Below, in pieces: positions 52,409 to 61,343 of a stretch of 64,000 nt of DNA (positions are counted from its first letter, which is position 1; each line of letters opens with the position of its first letter). This DNA is from an uncultured Isoptericola sp. (GTDB lineage: Bacteria > Actinomycetota > Actinomycetes > Actinomycetales > Cellulomonadaceae). Where the stretch lies: assembly GCA_947497265.1 (NCBI GenBank), contig CANMFP010000014.1, positions 25,257 to 89,256 on the forward strand, in the 5' to 3' direction. Below the pieces are notes generated by a model, which did no database searches, had not been told where the DNA came from, and saw only the letters and a list, made by a program, of their open reading frames with translations. The translations under genes were made by a program, and so were the position numbers.

Positions 52409-53245
52409 ATGATCGAGTTCCGCTCGGTGACCAAGACGTACCCGGACGGCACCCATGCCGTCGCGGACTTCGACCTGGTCATCCCGCCGCACAAGACGAC
52501 GGTCCTGGTGGGATCGTCGGGCTGCGGCAAGACGACCCTGCTGCGGATGATCAACCGGATGGTCGACCCGACGTCCGGGGTCATCGAGATCGACGGCGAG
52601 CCGATCCAGGACCGGGACGCCGTGAAGCTGCGGCGCAGCATCGGGTACGTGCTGCAGAACGGCGGGCTGCTCCCCCACCACAGGGTGGTCGACAACGTCA
52701 CGACCGTGCTGCGGCTCGAGGGCACGTCGCGACGCACCGCGCGCGACCGTGCGCTCGAGCTGCTCGACACGGTGGGCCTGGACCGGGCGATCGCCGAGCG
52801 GTACCCCGGCCAGCTCTCCGGCGGTCAGCAGCAGCGCGTCGGCGTGGCGCGCGCCCTGGCCGCCGACCCGAACATCCTGCTCATGGACGAGCCGTTCGGC
52901 GCCGTCGACCCCATCGTCCGCGCCGAGCTGCAGACCGAGACGCTCCGTCTGCAGCAGGAGCTGAACAAGACCGTCGTGTTCGTCACGCACGACGTCGACG
53001 AGGCGTTCCTGCTGGGCGACCAGGTCGTGATCCTCGAGAAGGGTGCCCAGGTCGCACAGATCGGGTCCCCGAGCGAGATCATCGAGAATCCCGCCGACGA
53101 GTTCGTGGCGAGCTTCATCGGTGCCGAGCGCGGCGCCCGCGCCCTGCACACCAAGCAGACCGGTCGCGGCACCGTGCTCGTCGATGCCGGCGGCCGCACC
53201 CAGGGGGTCCTCGTCGACAGCCCTGGGCCGGAGGCTCCTGCATGA
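52409..53245 (+). CDS. Osmoprotectant ABC transporter ATPase (OpuCA/ProV type)
   Basis: A 278-residue ATPase that energises uptake of glycine betaine/choline-like solutes. Walker A VGSSGCGKTTLLR, signature LSGGQQQRVGVARAL, Walker B ILLMDEPFGAVDPIVR, H-loop FVTHDVDEAFLLGD. It has ATG after CCGGAGG. It lacks paired CBS domains, ending soon after the ATPase core, unlike OpuCA of Bacillus. First of a four-gene operon; its stop overlaps the next ATG. Confidence 0.93.
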   Translation: MIEFRSVTKTYPDGTHAVADFDLVIPPHKTTVLVGSSGCGKTTLLRMINRMVDPTSGVIEIDGEPIQDRDAVKLRRSIGYVLQNGGLLPHHRVVDNVTTVLRLEGTSRRTARDRALELLDTVGLDRAIAERYPGQLSGGQQQRVGVARALAADPNILLMDEPFGAVDPIVRAELQTETLRLQQELNKTVVFVTHDVDEAFLLGDQVVILEKGAQVAQIGSPSEIIENPADEFVASFIGAERGARALHTKQTGRGTVLVDAGGRTQGVLVDSPGPEAPA

Positions 53246-53880
53246 CCTGGGTCCTGGACAACCTCGACCTCATCGGCCGGCTCACCGGGGAGCACCTGCG
53301 CCAGAGCGCGCTGCCCATCCTGCTCGGGTTCCTCGCGTCCGTCCCGGCGGGCTGGCTCGCGTTCCGGTTCCGCCTGACCCGAGGGCTCGTCCTGACGCTC
53401 GTGGGCCTGCTCTACACGATCCCGTCGCTCGCGCTGTTCGCGCTCCTGCCCCCGCTGCTGGGCATCAGCTTCCTCAGCGAGATCAACCTCATCATCGCTC
53501 TGACCATCTACGCGGTGGCGATCATGACCCGGTTCGTCGCGGACGCGCTCGCCTCGGTCGAGCCGTCGGTCCGCCAGGCCGCCGTCGCCGTCGGCTATGG
53601 CAGCTGGCGGCAGTTCTGGCAGGTCGACCTGCCGCTCGCCGGGCCAGTCGTCCTGGCCGGGCTGCGGGTCACCGCCGTGTCCACCATCTCGCTCGCCACC
53701 GTCGGGATCCTCATCGGGATCGACAACCTGGGCTACCTGTTCACGAACGGCTACCAGCGCCAGATCGTCCCCGAGATCCTCGCGGGCGTGGTGGCCGTCG
53801 TCGTCATCGCGCTGCTGGTCGACGCCCTGCTGGTCCTGCTCGGCCGTGCACTCATGCCGTGGACCCGGAAGGGGGCGTGA
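53242..53880 (+). CDS. Osmoprotectant ABC transporter permease 1
   Basis: A 212-residue OpuCB/ProW-type inner-membrane permease with five or six helices. The EAA-like loop is SVEPSVRQAAVAVGYGSWRQFWQVDLPLAGP in pieces (AAVAVGYGSWRQFWQ), which docks the ATPase. The opening LTGEHLRQSALPILLGFLAS resembles OsmY/OpuC permeases (ehlxls-like). It is translationally coupled to both neighbours (ATGA at its start, TGATG at its end). Confidence 0.93.
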   Translation: MTWVLDNLDLIGRLTGEHLRQSALPILLGFLASVPAGWLAFRFRLTRGLVLTLVGLLYTIPSLALFALLPPLLGISFLSEINLIIALTIYAVAIMTRFVADALASVEPSVRQAAVAVGYGSWRQFWQVDLPLAGPVVLAGLRVTAVSTISLATVGILIGIDNLGYLFTNGYQRQIVPEILAGVVAVVVIALLVDALLVLLGRALMPWTRKGA

Positions 53881-54566
53881 TGGACCTCTTTGCCGAGGCG
53901 ATCGCCTGGATCTTCTCCCCCGAGCGCCAGACGGGTTCGTTGCCCCTGTCCGAGGCGATCTGGACCCACCTGGCGTTCACGTTCGTCTCCGTGGTCGTCG
54001 CCGCCGCGATCGCCGTGCCGCTCGGGTGGCTGATCGGCCACACCGGCCGAGGCCGCGAGGTCGCGGTCGCCCTGTCCGGCGCCGCACGCGCGGTGCCGTC
54101 CTTCGGCCTCGTCCTGCTCCTCGTCCTCGTGCTCGGCGTGACGCACAAGGTCGGCGCGGCGACGACGGCGTTCGTGCTGCTGGCGATCCCGCCCGTCCTC
54201 GCGGGCGCCTACTCGGGGGTCGAGGCGGTCGACCGGCGGGTGGTCGACGGCGCCCGGTCGGTGGGGATGACCCCGACGCAGGTGCTGCGCAAGGTCGAGG
54301 TCCCGCTCGGGCTGCCGCTGCTCATCGGCGGGCTGCGGTCCGCGACGCTGCAGGTGGTGGCCACCGTGACGCTCGCCGGCTACGTCGGCAGCTGGGGTCT
54401 CGGCTTCTACATCGTCCAGGGCATCCAGATCCGCGACTTCGCGCAGATACTCGGGGCGGCGCTCGTCATCGTGGTGCTCGCCGTGGTGCTCGACGCCCTG
54501 TTCGCCGTCCTCGAGCGGCTCGTCGTGCCGGCGGGGGTCTCCGCCGGACGCGCCCGCGACACCTGA
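53880..54566 (+). CDS. Osmoprotectant ABC transporter permease 2
   Basis: A 228-residue second permease of the same family (OpuCD type). Helices begin at WTHLAFTFVSVVVAAAIAVP; the loop DGARSVGMTPTQVLRKVEVP contacts the ATPase, and YVGSWGLGFYIVQGIQ follows. Its ATG shares a base with the stop of permease 1. Together they form a heterodimeric channel. Confidence 0.93.
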   Translation: MDLFAEAIAWIFSPERQTGSLPLSEAIWTHLAFTFVSVVVAAAIAVPLGWLIGHTGRGREVAVALSGAARAVPSFGLVLLLVLVLGVTHKVGAATTAFVLLAIPPVLAGAYSGVEAVDRRVVDGARSVGMTPTQVLRKVEVPLGLPLLIGGLRSATLQVVATVTLAGYVGSWGLGFYIVQGIQIRDFAQILGAALVIVVLAVVLDALFAVLERLVVPAGVSAGRARDT

Positions 54567-54610
54567 ACCCCGTCCATCGAACACCCACGAACGCCCACGA
54601 AAGGCAGACC

Positions 54611-55528
54611 ATGCGCAGCACCCGACGAACCATCACCCTCGTCGCCGGAGCGGCGGCCGCGCTCCTCACCCTGACGGCCTGCGGCGGCGGCTCCGACCCG
54701 TTGGAGCAGGACACCGGTGACGGCGAGGAGACCGCGGCCGCCGGCACGATCGTCGTCGGCTCCCAGGCGTACTACTCCAACGAGATCATCGCGGAGATCT
54801 ACGCCCAGGCCCTCGAGGCCGACGGCTTCACCGTCGAGCGGAACTTCTCCATCGGTCAGCGCGACGCCTACATGCCGGCGCTCGAGAACGGCGAGGTGCA
54901 GGTCTTCCCCGAGTACACGGGCAACCTGCTGCAGTTCTTCGACCCGGAGACCACCGCGACGTCGACCGACGACGTCTACGCGGCGCTCCAGGACGCCCTG
55001 CCGGAAGGTCTGGCCGTCCTCGACCAGTCGGCTGCCACCGACCAGGACTCCTACAACGTCACGGCCGACTTCGCGGAGACCCATGGCCTGACGACCATCG
55101 CGGATCTCGCGGACGTCGACGAGGAGATCGTCGTGGGCGGCCCCGCCGAGCTCGAGGGGCGACCGTACGGTCCGCAGGGTCTGGCGGACGTCTACGGCGT
55201 CGACGTGTCGTTCGAGGCCACCGGCGACACGACGGTCCAGGACCTTGTGGCGGGCACGGTCAACGTGGCGAACGTGTTCAGCGCCGACCCCCGGATCCAG
55301 ACCGAGGGCCTGGTCACGCTGGAGGACCCGGAGGGCCTGTTCCTCGCCTCGCACGTGGTCCCGCTGGTCTCCACCGATGTCGCCGAGGACGTCGCCGCCG
55401 CGATCGACCCGGTCAGCGCCGCCCTGACGCCCGAAGGCCTGGTGGACCTCAACGTGCAGTCCACCGAGGAGCAGCGCTCCAGCGAGGACATCGCGGCCGA
55501 CTGGCTCTCGGAGAACGGCCTGTCGTGA
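54611..55528 (+). CDS. Osmoprotectant-binding lipoprotein
   Basis: A 305-residue substrate-binding lipoprotein (OpuCC/OsmF/ProX type), captured on the cell surface. A lipobox LTACGGG gives Cys24 as the lipid anchor; an acidic linker follows. The binding domain starts IVVGSQAYYSNEIIAEIYAQ and holds EVQVFPEYTGNLLQFF and FSADPRIQTEGLVTLEDP, the OpuAC motifs for quaternary ammonium ligands. It follows the permease by 44 bp with AAGG upstream. It closes the operon. Confidence 0.95.
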   Translation: MRSTRRTITLVAGAAAALLTLTACGGGSDPLEQDTGDGEETAAAGTIVVGSQAYYSNEIIAEIYAQALEADGFTVERNFSIGQRDAYMPALENGEVQVFPEYTGNLLQFFDPETTATSTDDVYAALQDALPEGLAVLDQSAATDQDSYNVTADFAETHGLTTIADLADVDEEIVVGGPAELEGRPYGPQGLADVYGVDVSFEATGDTTVQDLVAGTVNVANVFSADPRIQTEGLVTLEDPEGLFLASHVVPLVSTDVAEDVAAAIDPVSAALTPEGLVDLNVQSTEEQRSSEDIAADWLSENGLS

Positions 55529-55556
55529 CCCGGTGACGAGCGGCCGGGCCGCGGGC

Positions 55557-56468
55557 TCAGCCCAGGCGGGCGACGATCGCGTCCGCGAGCGACCCCGCGG
55601 TCCCGGCACCGCCGTCGTGCTTGAGCCACAGCGACGGCTCGGTGAGCTCGAGCTCGATGACCGTCGGCGACTCCGCGCCGCCGACGAGGTCCACGCGGGC
55701 GTAGAGGAACGGCTGCTCCACCCCGAGCTTCTCGTGCGCGACGGCGAGCGCCCGCCGGGCGACGTCGATCTCCGCGTCGGTCGCCTCGACGGGGCGCATC
55801 TTCTCCTGGGCGTAGAGCCCCTGCGTGGGTCGGCTGGGCCCGGTGAGCAGGGCGTTCTTGCGCACGGAGTGGCGCATCTCGCCGTCGACGAAGATCAGGC
55901 AGGTCTCGCCCTGGGTGTCCACGCTGGTCACGTACGGCTGGATCATCACGGCCCGGCCGTCGTCGAGCAGGGACTTGGCGTGCTGGATCGCGAGCGCCCG
56001 CGACGCCGAGCTGACGGGCTGGTAGCGCCCCGTGTCCTTGGCGCCCGCCGAGACGACCGGCTTGACCACGAAGTCGCCGAAGGCGGGCATGCGGGTGTGG
56101 ATCGCGCGCTTCGACAGGTGGCGCTCGGGGTCGAGCCAGATCGTGGGGATGACGGGCACCCCGGCGGCGTCGAGCGCCTGCAGGTAGGTCTTGTCGGTGT
56201 TCCACGAGATGACGTCGGCGCTGTTGGCCAGCCGCGGCACGGAGCGCGCCCACTCGACGAACTGGTCGCGCCGGGGCGAGTAGTCGTACGTGGAGCGCAC
56301 GACGACGAGGTCGTACTCCGCCCAGTCGACGTCGGGGTCGTCCCACACGACCGGCTCGGCCGTGACGCCGCGGCCGGCGAGAGCGGGGACGAGCGGGCGG
56401 TCGTCGGCGTCGAGGTCGGGCAGGACGGAGCAGGTGGCGAGTCCGACTCGCTTCGGCGTCGTGGTCAC
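55557..56468 (-). CDS. ATP-grasp domain protein
   Basis: A 303-residue protein of the ATP-grasp superfamily, product unknown. Opening VGLATCSVLPDLDADDRPLV; then DLVVVRSTYDYSPRRDQFVE, ISWNTDKTYLQALDAAGVPV, DFVVKPVVSAGAKDTGRY (ATP-binding Lys and Gly-rich loop) and the metal-binding end PTVIELELTEPSLWL. It resembles cycloserine-pathway or glutathione-synthase-like ATP-grasp enzymes of actinobacteria. GTG start with TAGGCT 7 nt upstream. It converges on the osmoprotectant operon. Confidence 0.85.
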   Translation of the reverse strand: MTTTPKRVGLATCSVLPDLDADDRPLVPALAGRGVTAEPVVWDDPDVDWAEYDLVVVRSTYDYSPRRDQFVEWARSVPRLANSADVISWNTDKTYLQALDAAGVPVIPTIWLDPERHLSKRAIHTRMPAFGDFVVKPVVSAGAKDTGRYQPVSSASRALAIQHAKSLLDDGRAVMIQPYVTSVDTQGETCLIFVDGEMRHSVRKNALLTGPSRPTQGLYAQEKMRPVEATDAEIDVARRALAVAHEKLGVEQPFLYARVDLVGGAESPTVIELELTEPSLWLKHDGGAGTAGSLADAIVARLG

Positions 56469-56475
56469 GGCCCAG

Positions 56476-56481
56476 AGCCTA
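56476..56481 (-). promoter_or_regulatory. -10 element, leaderless type
   Basis: TAGGCT on the minus strand, 7 nt before the GTG at 56468 of the ATP-grasp gene. Confidence 0.5.
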
Positions 56482-56492
56482 ACCGCTGGGCC

Positions 56493-57971
56493 TCACAGCC
56501 CGTACTCCTCCGCGAACCGCAGCCACACCTCCGAGACGGTGGGGAACGCGGGCACCGCGTGCCAGAGTCGGCCGAGCGGCACCTCGCCGACGACGGCGAT
56601 CGTGGCCGCGTGCAGCATCTCGCTCGCGTCGGGCCCCACGAACGTGGCGCCGACGATCACCTCGCGCTCGGTGTCCACGAGGATCTGCGCCCGGCCCGCG
56701 TAGTCGGGCGACGTGACGCTCGCACCGGCGACGGCGGACAGGTCATAGGCGACGGCGCGCACCGGCAGGCCGGCGTCGCGCGCCTCGGTCTCCGTGGGAC
56801 CCACCGACGCCACCTGCGGGCGGGTGAAGACCACCTGGGTCCGGGCGACGTGGTCCGCGCTGGCCGCGTACCTCGTCCAGGCTCGGGCGTGCGGCGGTGG
56901 CATCCGTGAGGAGCTGTCGTCCGGGCCGTACAGGGCGGCGACGACGTCGCCGGCGACGCGTGCCTCGTACTTGCCCTGGTGGGTGGTCGGAGCTCGGCCG
57001 GTGACGTCGCCGCAGGCGAACAGCCACGGGTTACCCCCGGCGGACCGGCTCACGCCCTGGACCACCATCGAGTCGTCGGTGCGCAGCGGCGCGTCCGTCG
57101 CCAGCCCCACGCTGTCGAGGCCCACCTCGCCCGTGCGGGGCCGCCGCCCGGTCGCCACCAGCAGCTCCGCCGCCGTCACCTGCTGCGTCCCCCGACCGTC
57201 CTCGACGGTCACGGTGACCGGGCCGCCGACCTCGGGGCGGGAGACCTCCGTCACCTCGCTGCCGAGCCGGACGTCGACCCCGGCCTCGCGCAGGGCGTCG
57301 GCGACGGCTTCACCGGCGAAGGGTTCGGCACCGGTCAGCAGGCCGCTGCGCGCCAGGAGGGTGACCCGGGCGCCCAGGTCGGAGTAGGCGGTCGCCATCT
57401 CGCAGCCCACCACACCACCGCCGAGCACCACGAGCGACTCCGGCACCGCCTCGGCGGCCGTGGCCTCGCGCGACGTCCACGGGTTCGCGGCGCCCAGCCC
57501 CGGGACCGGAGGCAGCACCGGTGCGCTGCCGGTGGCCACCACGACGGCGCACCGGGCGTGCAGCAGGTGGGTGCCGCCGCCGTCCACGGACCCGAGCGCC
57601 GGTGTGACCTCGACCTTCCGCTCCCCCACCAGCCGGCCGTGACCGCGCACCAGCGCGATGCCGGCCGATGCGAGCCACTCCACCTGGCCGGTGTCGTCGC
57701 CCTCCCCGGTCGCCTTGTCGCGCCAGGCCAGCACGGCCGCGGCATCGAGCGGGCCCGGGTCCGCCACGCCGGGCGTGGCACGGGCCGCGGCGCGTGCCGC
57801 GCCGGGGTGCAGCAACGTCTTGGACGGGATGCAGGCCCAGTACGAGCACTCCCCGCCCACGAGCTCCGCCTCCACGACGGCCACCGAGAGCCCGGTGGCG
57901 GCGGCCCGGCCGGCCGCGTTCTCCCCGACGGGGCCCGCGCCGATGACGATCACGTCGTACGTCTGGTCCAT
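56493..57971 (-). CDS. Pyridine nucleotide-disulfide oxidoreductase, mycothione-reductase/Lpd-like
   Basis: A 492-residue flavoprotein disulfide reductase. FAD site DVIVIGAGPVGENAAGRA; redox-active Cys pair in GGECSYWACIPSKTLL (CxxxxC); NAD(P) site LVVLGGGVVGCEMATAYSDL; second FAD motif LFACGDVTGRAPTTHQGKYE. The C-terminal dimer domain lacks the His-x4-Glu of lipoamide dehydrogenase (it has LWHAVPAFPTVSEVW), which still provides His. Mycothione reductase or an Lpd paralogue are the likeliest roles; the GGECSYWACIPSK form is common in the actinobacterial paralogues. ATG 57971 with CAGGAT 6 nt upstream. Confidence 0.85.
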   Translation of the reverse strand: MDQTYDVIVIGAGPVGENAAGRAAATGLSVAVVEAELVGGECSYWACIPSKTLLHPGAARAAARATPGVADPGPLDAAAVLAWRDKATGEGDDTGQVEWLASAGIALVRGHGRLVGERKVEVTPALGSVDGGGTHLLHARCAVVVATGSAPVLPPVPGLGAANPWTSREATAAEAVPESLVVLGGGVVGCEMATAYSDLGARVTLLARSGLLTGAEPFAGEAVADALREAGVDVRLGSEVTEVSRPEVGGPVTVTVEDGRGTQQVTAAELLVATGRRPRTGEVGLDSVGLATDAPLRTDDSMVVQGVSRSAGGNPWLFACGDVTGRAPTTHQGKYEARVAGDVVAALYGPDDSSSRMPPPHARAWTRYAASADHVARTQVVFTRPQVASVGPTETEARDAGLPVRAVAYDLSAVAGASVTSPDYAGRAQILVDTEREVIVGATFVGPDASEMLHAATIAVVGEVPLGRLWHAVPAFPTVSEVWLRFAEEYGL

Positions 57972-58189
57972 GCGGGCATCCTGTCGCGCCTCGCCGGCAC
58001 CCGCCACCGCGTCACCGCCATAGCCGCACCCGCCAGCCCCGGCGTGCCTCGTTTGGAGCTTCCGGCAACCGCTTGTGCGATTCGTGCACGACGGCGCGAC
58101 GCGGGTGGGTACGCCGCCCGGCGCCCCGTGGACGCCCGGCCACCAGAGTGGTACCCGACCACGCCCGACCGCCGCGCGAAGGAGAACCG

Positions 58190-58801
58190 ATGACCGAGGC
58201 CACCGAGACCGCACCAAGCACCGCCAGCGGGCGCCGCGGAGCCCTGGACGCCGCCGACGCCGCCCGGGTGGCCACGTTCGCCGCCCTCGTCGCCGTGCTC
58301 GGGCTGCCGGGCTCGCTCAGCCTGTTCGGCAACGCCGTGCCGATCACGTTGCAGACCCTCGGGGTGATGCTCGCGGGCACCGTGCTCGGCGCCCGTCGCG
58401 GCGCCCTGGCGGTGCTGACCCTGCTGGTCCTGGCTGCCGCAGGGCTGCCGCTGCTCGCCGGGGGCCGCGGCGGGCTGGGTGCCTTCGTGGGACCTTCGGC
58501 CGGCTATCTCGTCGGCTTCGCCGCCGGGGCGTTCGTCGTGGGCCTGCTCGTCCAGCGGCTCCGACGGGTCACGTTCGCCGGGGTGCTCGTCGCGGCGCTC
58601 GTCGGGGGCGTCGGCGTCGTGTACGCGTTCGGCCTGCCGGTGCAGGCGGTCGTGACCGGCGTCCCGCTGGCACAGACCGCCTGGCTGTCCCTGGCGTTCC
58701 TGCCCGGGGACCTGCTCAAGGCGCTGGCGTGCGCGGGCATCACCGTCGCCGTGGCCCGCGCCTACCCGGCCGCCCTGCGGTACCGCACGCGGGAGGGCTG
58801 A
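58190..58801 (+). CDS. bioY: Biotin ECF transporter substrate-binding component
   Basis: A 203-residue integral membrane S-component with six helices. Family marks: GSLSLFGNAVPITLQTLGVM, LGARRGALAVLTLLVLAAAG, GPSAGYLVGFAAGAFVVG, and WLSLAFLPGDLLKALACAGI near the end. It captures biotin. AAGGAG precedes the ATG. It heads a five-gene run with overlapping ends. The 218 bp upstream hold no BirA or BioQ site that I can recognise. Confidence 0.95.
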   Translation: MTEATETAPSTASGRRGALDAADAARVATFAALVAVLGLPGSLSLFGNAVPITLQTLGVMLAGTVLGARRGALAVLTLLVLAAAGLPLLAGGRGGLGAFVGPSAGYLVGFAAGAFVVGLLVQRLRRVTFAGVLVAALVGGVGVVYAFGLPVQAVVTGVPLAQTAWLSLAFLPGDLLKALACAGITVAVARAYPAALRYRTREG

Positions 58802-58803
58802 GG

Positions 58804-60261
58804 GTGCCCGTCGCCCACCACGTCCTGCGGCACGCGGCCGGGCCGGGCCGGGACCGGCCCGCGCTGCGCCATGCGACACGCGACCGCACGTACGCGGAGC
58901 TGGCCGCCGACGTGCGCGCCGGCGCCGAGCACCTCACGGCCACCGGCACCCGCCCCGGCGACCTCGTCGCGCTGCTGCTGCACGACCCGCTCGACGCGCT
59001 CGTCGGTCTGCTCGCCGTCGACCTCGCCGGCGCCACCGGCCTGGTGGCCGACCCCGCCTGGCCGGTGCACCAGCGCGCCGAGGTGCTGCGCGCCCTGACG
59101 CCCGCCGTCGTCGTCCACGTGCCGTTGCCGCGCGCCGCGCCCGGCACGGTCGGGCTCGGCGACGCGGACAGGGGTGCCGGACCGCCGCCCGACGACGCCG
59201 ACACCGCGTGGGCCGGGTTCTCCTCCGGCAGCACCGGTCGCCCGCGCGCCGTGGTCCGCGACCGCGGGTCCTGGACCCGGTCCTTCGACCACGTGAGCCG
59301 ACTGACCGGCACCCGGGCCACCGACACGGTGCTGGTCACCGGGCCGCTGGCCAGCTCGCTGCACTGCTTCGCCGCGGTGCACGCGCTCGCCGTGGGCGCG
59401 TGCGCACACCTGGCGCCGGGACCGACCGCGACGACGGCGGCCCTCGCGGCGAGCGACGTGGTCCACCTGGTGCCCTCCCGGCTGGACGACGTGCTCGACG
59501 CCCTGGTCGCCGGGATGCCGTCGCGGCTACGGACCGCCGTCGTCGGTGGTGCAGGCCTCGACCCTGTCCAACGCGAGCGCGCCGCCGCGTCCGGCCTGGA
59601 GCTGGTCGCCTACTACGGCGCGGTCGAGCTCAGCTTCGTCGCCGTCGACACGGGCGACGGGCTGCGACCGTTCCCCGAGGTGGACGTCGCCGTGCGGCCC
59701 CAGCCCGGCACCAGCCTGGGCGAGGTATGGGTGCGCTCGCCGTGGGTGTCGCAGGGCTACCTCGCGGGTGCCCGCGGACCGCTGCGCCGCGACGGCGCGT
59801 GGGCCACCGTCGGCGACCTCGCCGAGCTGCCCGACGGCGCGGGCCCGGCCCCCGCGACGAGCGCCGTCCCGCTGGGCTCCGGCAGCGGGCCGCTGGTGCT
59901 GCGCGGACGCGGCGACGGGGCCGTGCTGACCGCGGGGGCCACCGTGGTTCCCGAGGACGTCGAGGCGGCCCTGCGCCCCGTGCCCGGCGTGCGCGACGTC
60001 GTCGTGGCCGGGGCGCCGCACCGCCGGCTCGGTGCCGTGGTCGTCGCCGTGGTCGAGGCCGACGACCGGCCCGGCCTGCGCGCGCACCTCGAACGGGTGG
60101 CCCGCGCCACCCTCGCCCCCGCCCAGCGACCACGCCGCTGGTACCGGGTCGACGCGCTGCCGCGCACCGCCGACGGCAAGGTGGCGCGTGCCGCGCTCGG
60201 GGCCGCCGTGGCCGGCACCGACCCGGCCGCCCGGGTGGGCGAGCTCGGGGTGCTGCGGTGA
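58804..60261 (+). CDS. AMP-dependent acyl-CoA ligase in the biotin operon
   Basis: A 485-residue ANL-family adenylating enzyme. ATP/AMP loop FSSGSTGRPRAVV (about residue 138), AYYGAVELSF in place of YGxTE, GDLAELPDG, and the catalytic Lys in RTADGKVARAA. It starts 2 bp after the bioY stop (GTG). B. subtilis has bioY-like yhfU next to yhfT (ligase) and yhfS (thiolase) in its biotin regulon, as I recall; this operon has the same trio. A role in making or salvaging a pimeloyl-type precursor is inferred. Confidence 0.88.
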   Translation: MPVAHHVLRHAAGPGRDRPALRHATRDRTYAELAADVRAGAEHLTATGTRPGDLVALLLHDPLDALVGLLAVDLAGATGLVADPAWPVHQRAEVLRALTPAVVVHVPLPRAAPGTVGLGDADRGAGPPPDDADTAWAGFSSGSTGRPRAVVRDRGSWTRSFDHVSRLTGTRATDTVLVTGPLASSLHCFAAVHALAVGACAHLAPGPTATTAALAASDVVHLVPSRLDDVLDALVAGMPSRLRTAVVGGAGLDPVQRERAAASGLELVAYYGAVELSFVAVDTGDGLRPFPEVDVAVRPQPGTSLGEVWVRSPWVSQGYLAGARGPLRRDGAWATVGDLAELPDGAGPAPATSAVPLGSGSGPLVLRGRGDGAVLTAGATVVPEDVEAALRPVPGVRDVVVAGAPHRRLGAVVVAVVEADDRPGLRAHLERVARATLAPAQRPRRWYRVDALPRTADGKVARAALGAAVAGTDPAARVGELGVLR

Positions 60262-61343
60262 GCGTCGTCGTCGCCGCGCGCCGCACCTGGATCGGGGTGA
60301 CGGGCCGCGGTCACCGCGGCGTCGACGAGACGGCGCTCGCCGCCGCCGTCCTGACCGCCACGGCGCGCGACGCCGGGGTGGACGACGTGGACGACGTCGT
60401 GCTCGGCAACGCGGCCGGCCACGGCGGCAACGTGGCCCGGCGGGCCGCGCTCGCCGCCGGCCTGACGGCACCGGGGCTCACCGTGGACCGGCAGTGCGCC
60501 TCCGGGCTGGCGGCGATCGCCGTCGGTGCCGCACTCGTCGACTCCGGGCAGGCCGACGCCGTGCTCGCCGGCGGGGTGGAGAGCGGCTCGCACGCGCCCC
60601 GCCGGTCGCACGGCCCCCTGGCCTACGGCCGCGCGTCGTTCGCACCACCACCCTGGGCCGACCCCGACCTCGGCGACGCCGCCGACCGGCTCGCGCGCGC
60701 CCGCGGCACCGCCCGCGAGCGCCAGCACGCCTGGGCCGTCCGCTCGCACGAGCGCGTCCGCACGGCGCACGCCGCCGGTCGCTTCGCCGCCGAGACCGTG
60801 CCGGTCGGCGGGCTCCGGCGTGACGAGCACGCCCGGAGGCTCGACCCGCGGGTGCTCGACCGGCTGCCCGGTGCGTTCGGCGCGGACGGCTCCGTCACGG
60901 CGCTCTCGGCGGCCCCCTCGGGCGACGGCGCGGCCGCCGTCGCCGTCGTGCCCGACGGCTCCCCCGGGCTGCGCGTCCGGGCCGCGGTCACCTGCGGCAC
61001 CGACCCGTCGCGCCCGATGGTCGGCCCGGTCGCGGCGGTCCGGACGGCCTGCGCCCGGGCGGGTGTCGCGCTGGGCGACGTCGCCGCGGTCGAGCTCGTC
61101 GAGGCGTTCGCCGTCCAGGCGCTCGCGGTCACCGAGGAGCTGGGCGCCGACGACGCCCGCTGGAACACCGACGGCGGCACGCTCGGGCTGGGCCACCCGT
61201 TCGGGGCCAGCGGTGCGGTGGCCGTGGTGCGGCTGTACGCCCGCCTGGTCACCGCCGGTGCGCCGGCCGGCACGCTCGGGCTGGCGACGGCTGCCGCGGC
61301 GGGAGGCCTCGGCGTCGCACTGCTCGTCGAGGTGGTCCGATGA
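60258..61343 (+). CDS. Thiolase-family protein lacking the C-terminal Cys
   Basis: A 361-residue thiolase-fold protein. The nucleophile Cys is in VDRQCASGLAAIAVGA (about residue 79), and GLGHPFGASGAVAVVRL keeps the active-site His. The motif that normally reads NEAF is VEAF, and the last catalytic CGGG is AAAGG (TAAAAGGLGVALLVE), so the proton-shuttling Cys is absent. It may perform an altered condensation or be specialised, like YhfS-type proteins. GTG overlaps the ligase stop (GTGA). Confidence 0.88.
   Translation: MSVVVAARRTWIGVTGRGHRGVDETALAAAVLTATARDAGVDDVDDVVLGNAAGHGGNVARRAALAAGLTAPGLTVDRQCASGLAAIAVGAALVDSGQADAVLAGGVESGSHAPRRSHGPLAYGRASFAPPPWADPDLGDAADRLARARGTARERQHAWAVRSHERVRTAHAAGRFAAETVPVGGLRRDEHARRLDPRVLDRLPGAFGADGSVTALSAAPSGDGAAAVAVVPDGSPGLRVRAAVTCGTDPSRPMVGPVAAVRTACARAGVALGDVAAVELVEAFAVQALAVTEELGADDARWNTDGGTLGLGHPFGASGAVAVVRLYARLVTAGAPAGTLGLATAAAAGGLGVALLVEVVR

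Noticed and set aside
57972..58189. Possible biotin-regulator site or riboswitch before bioY
   Set aside because: No BirA-type or BioQ-type palindrome and no riboswitch-like fold could be made out by eye.
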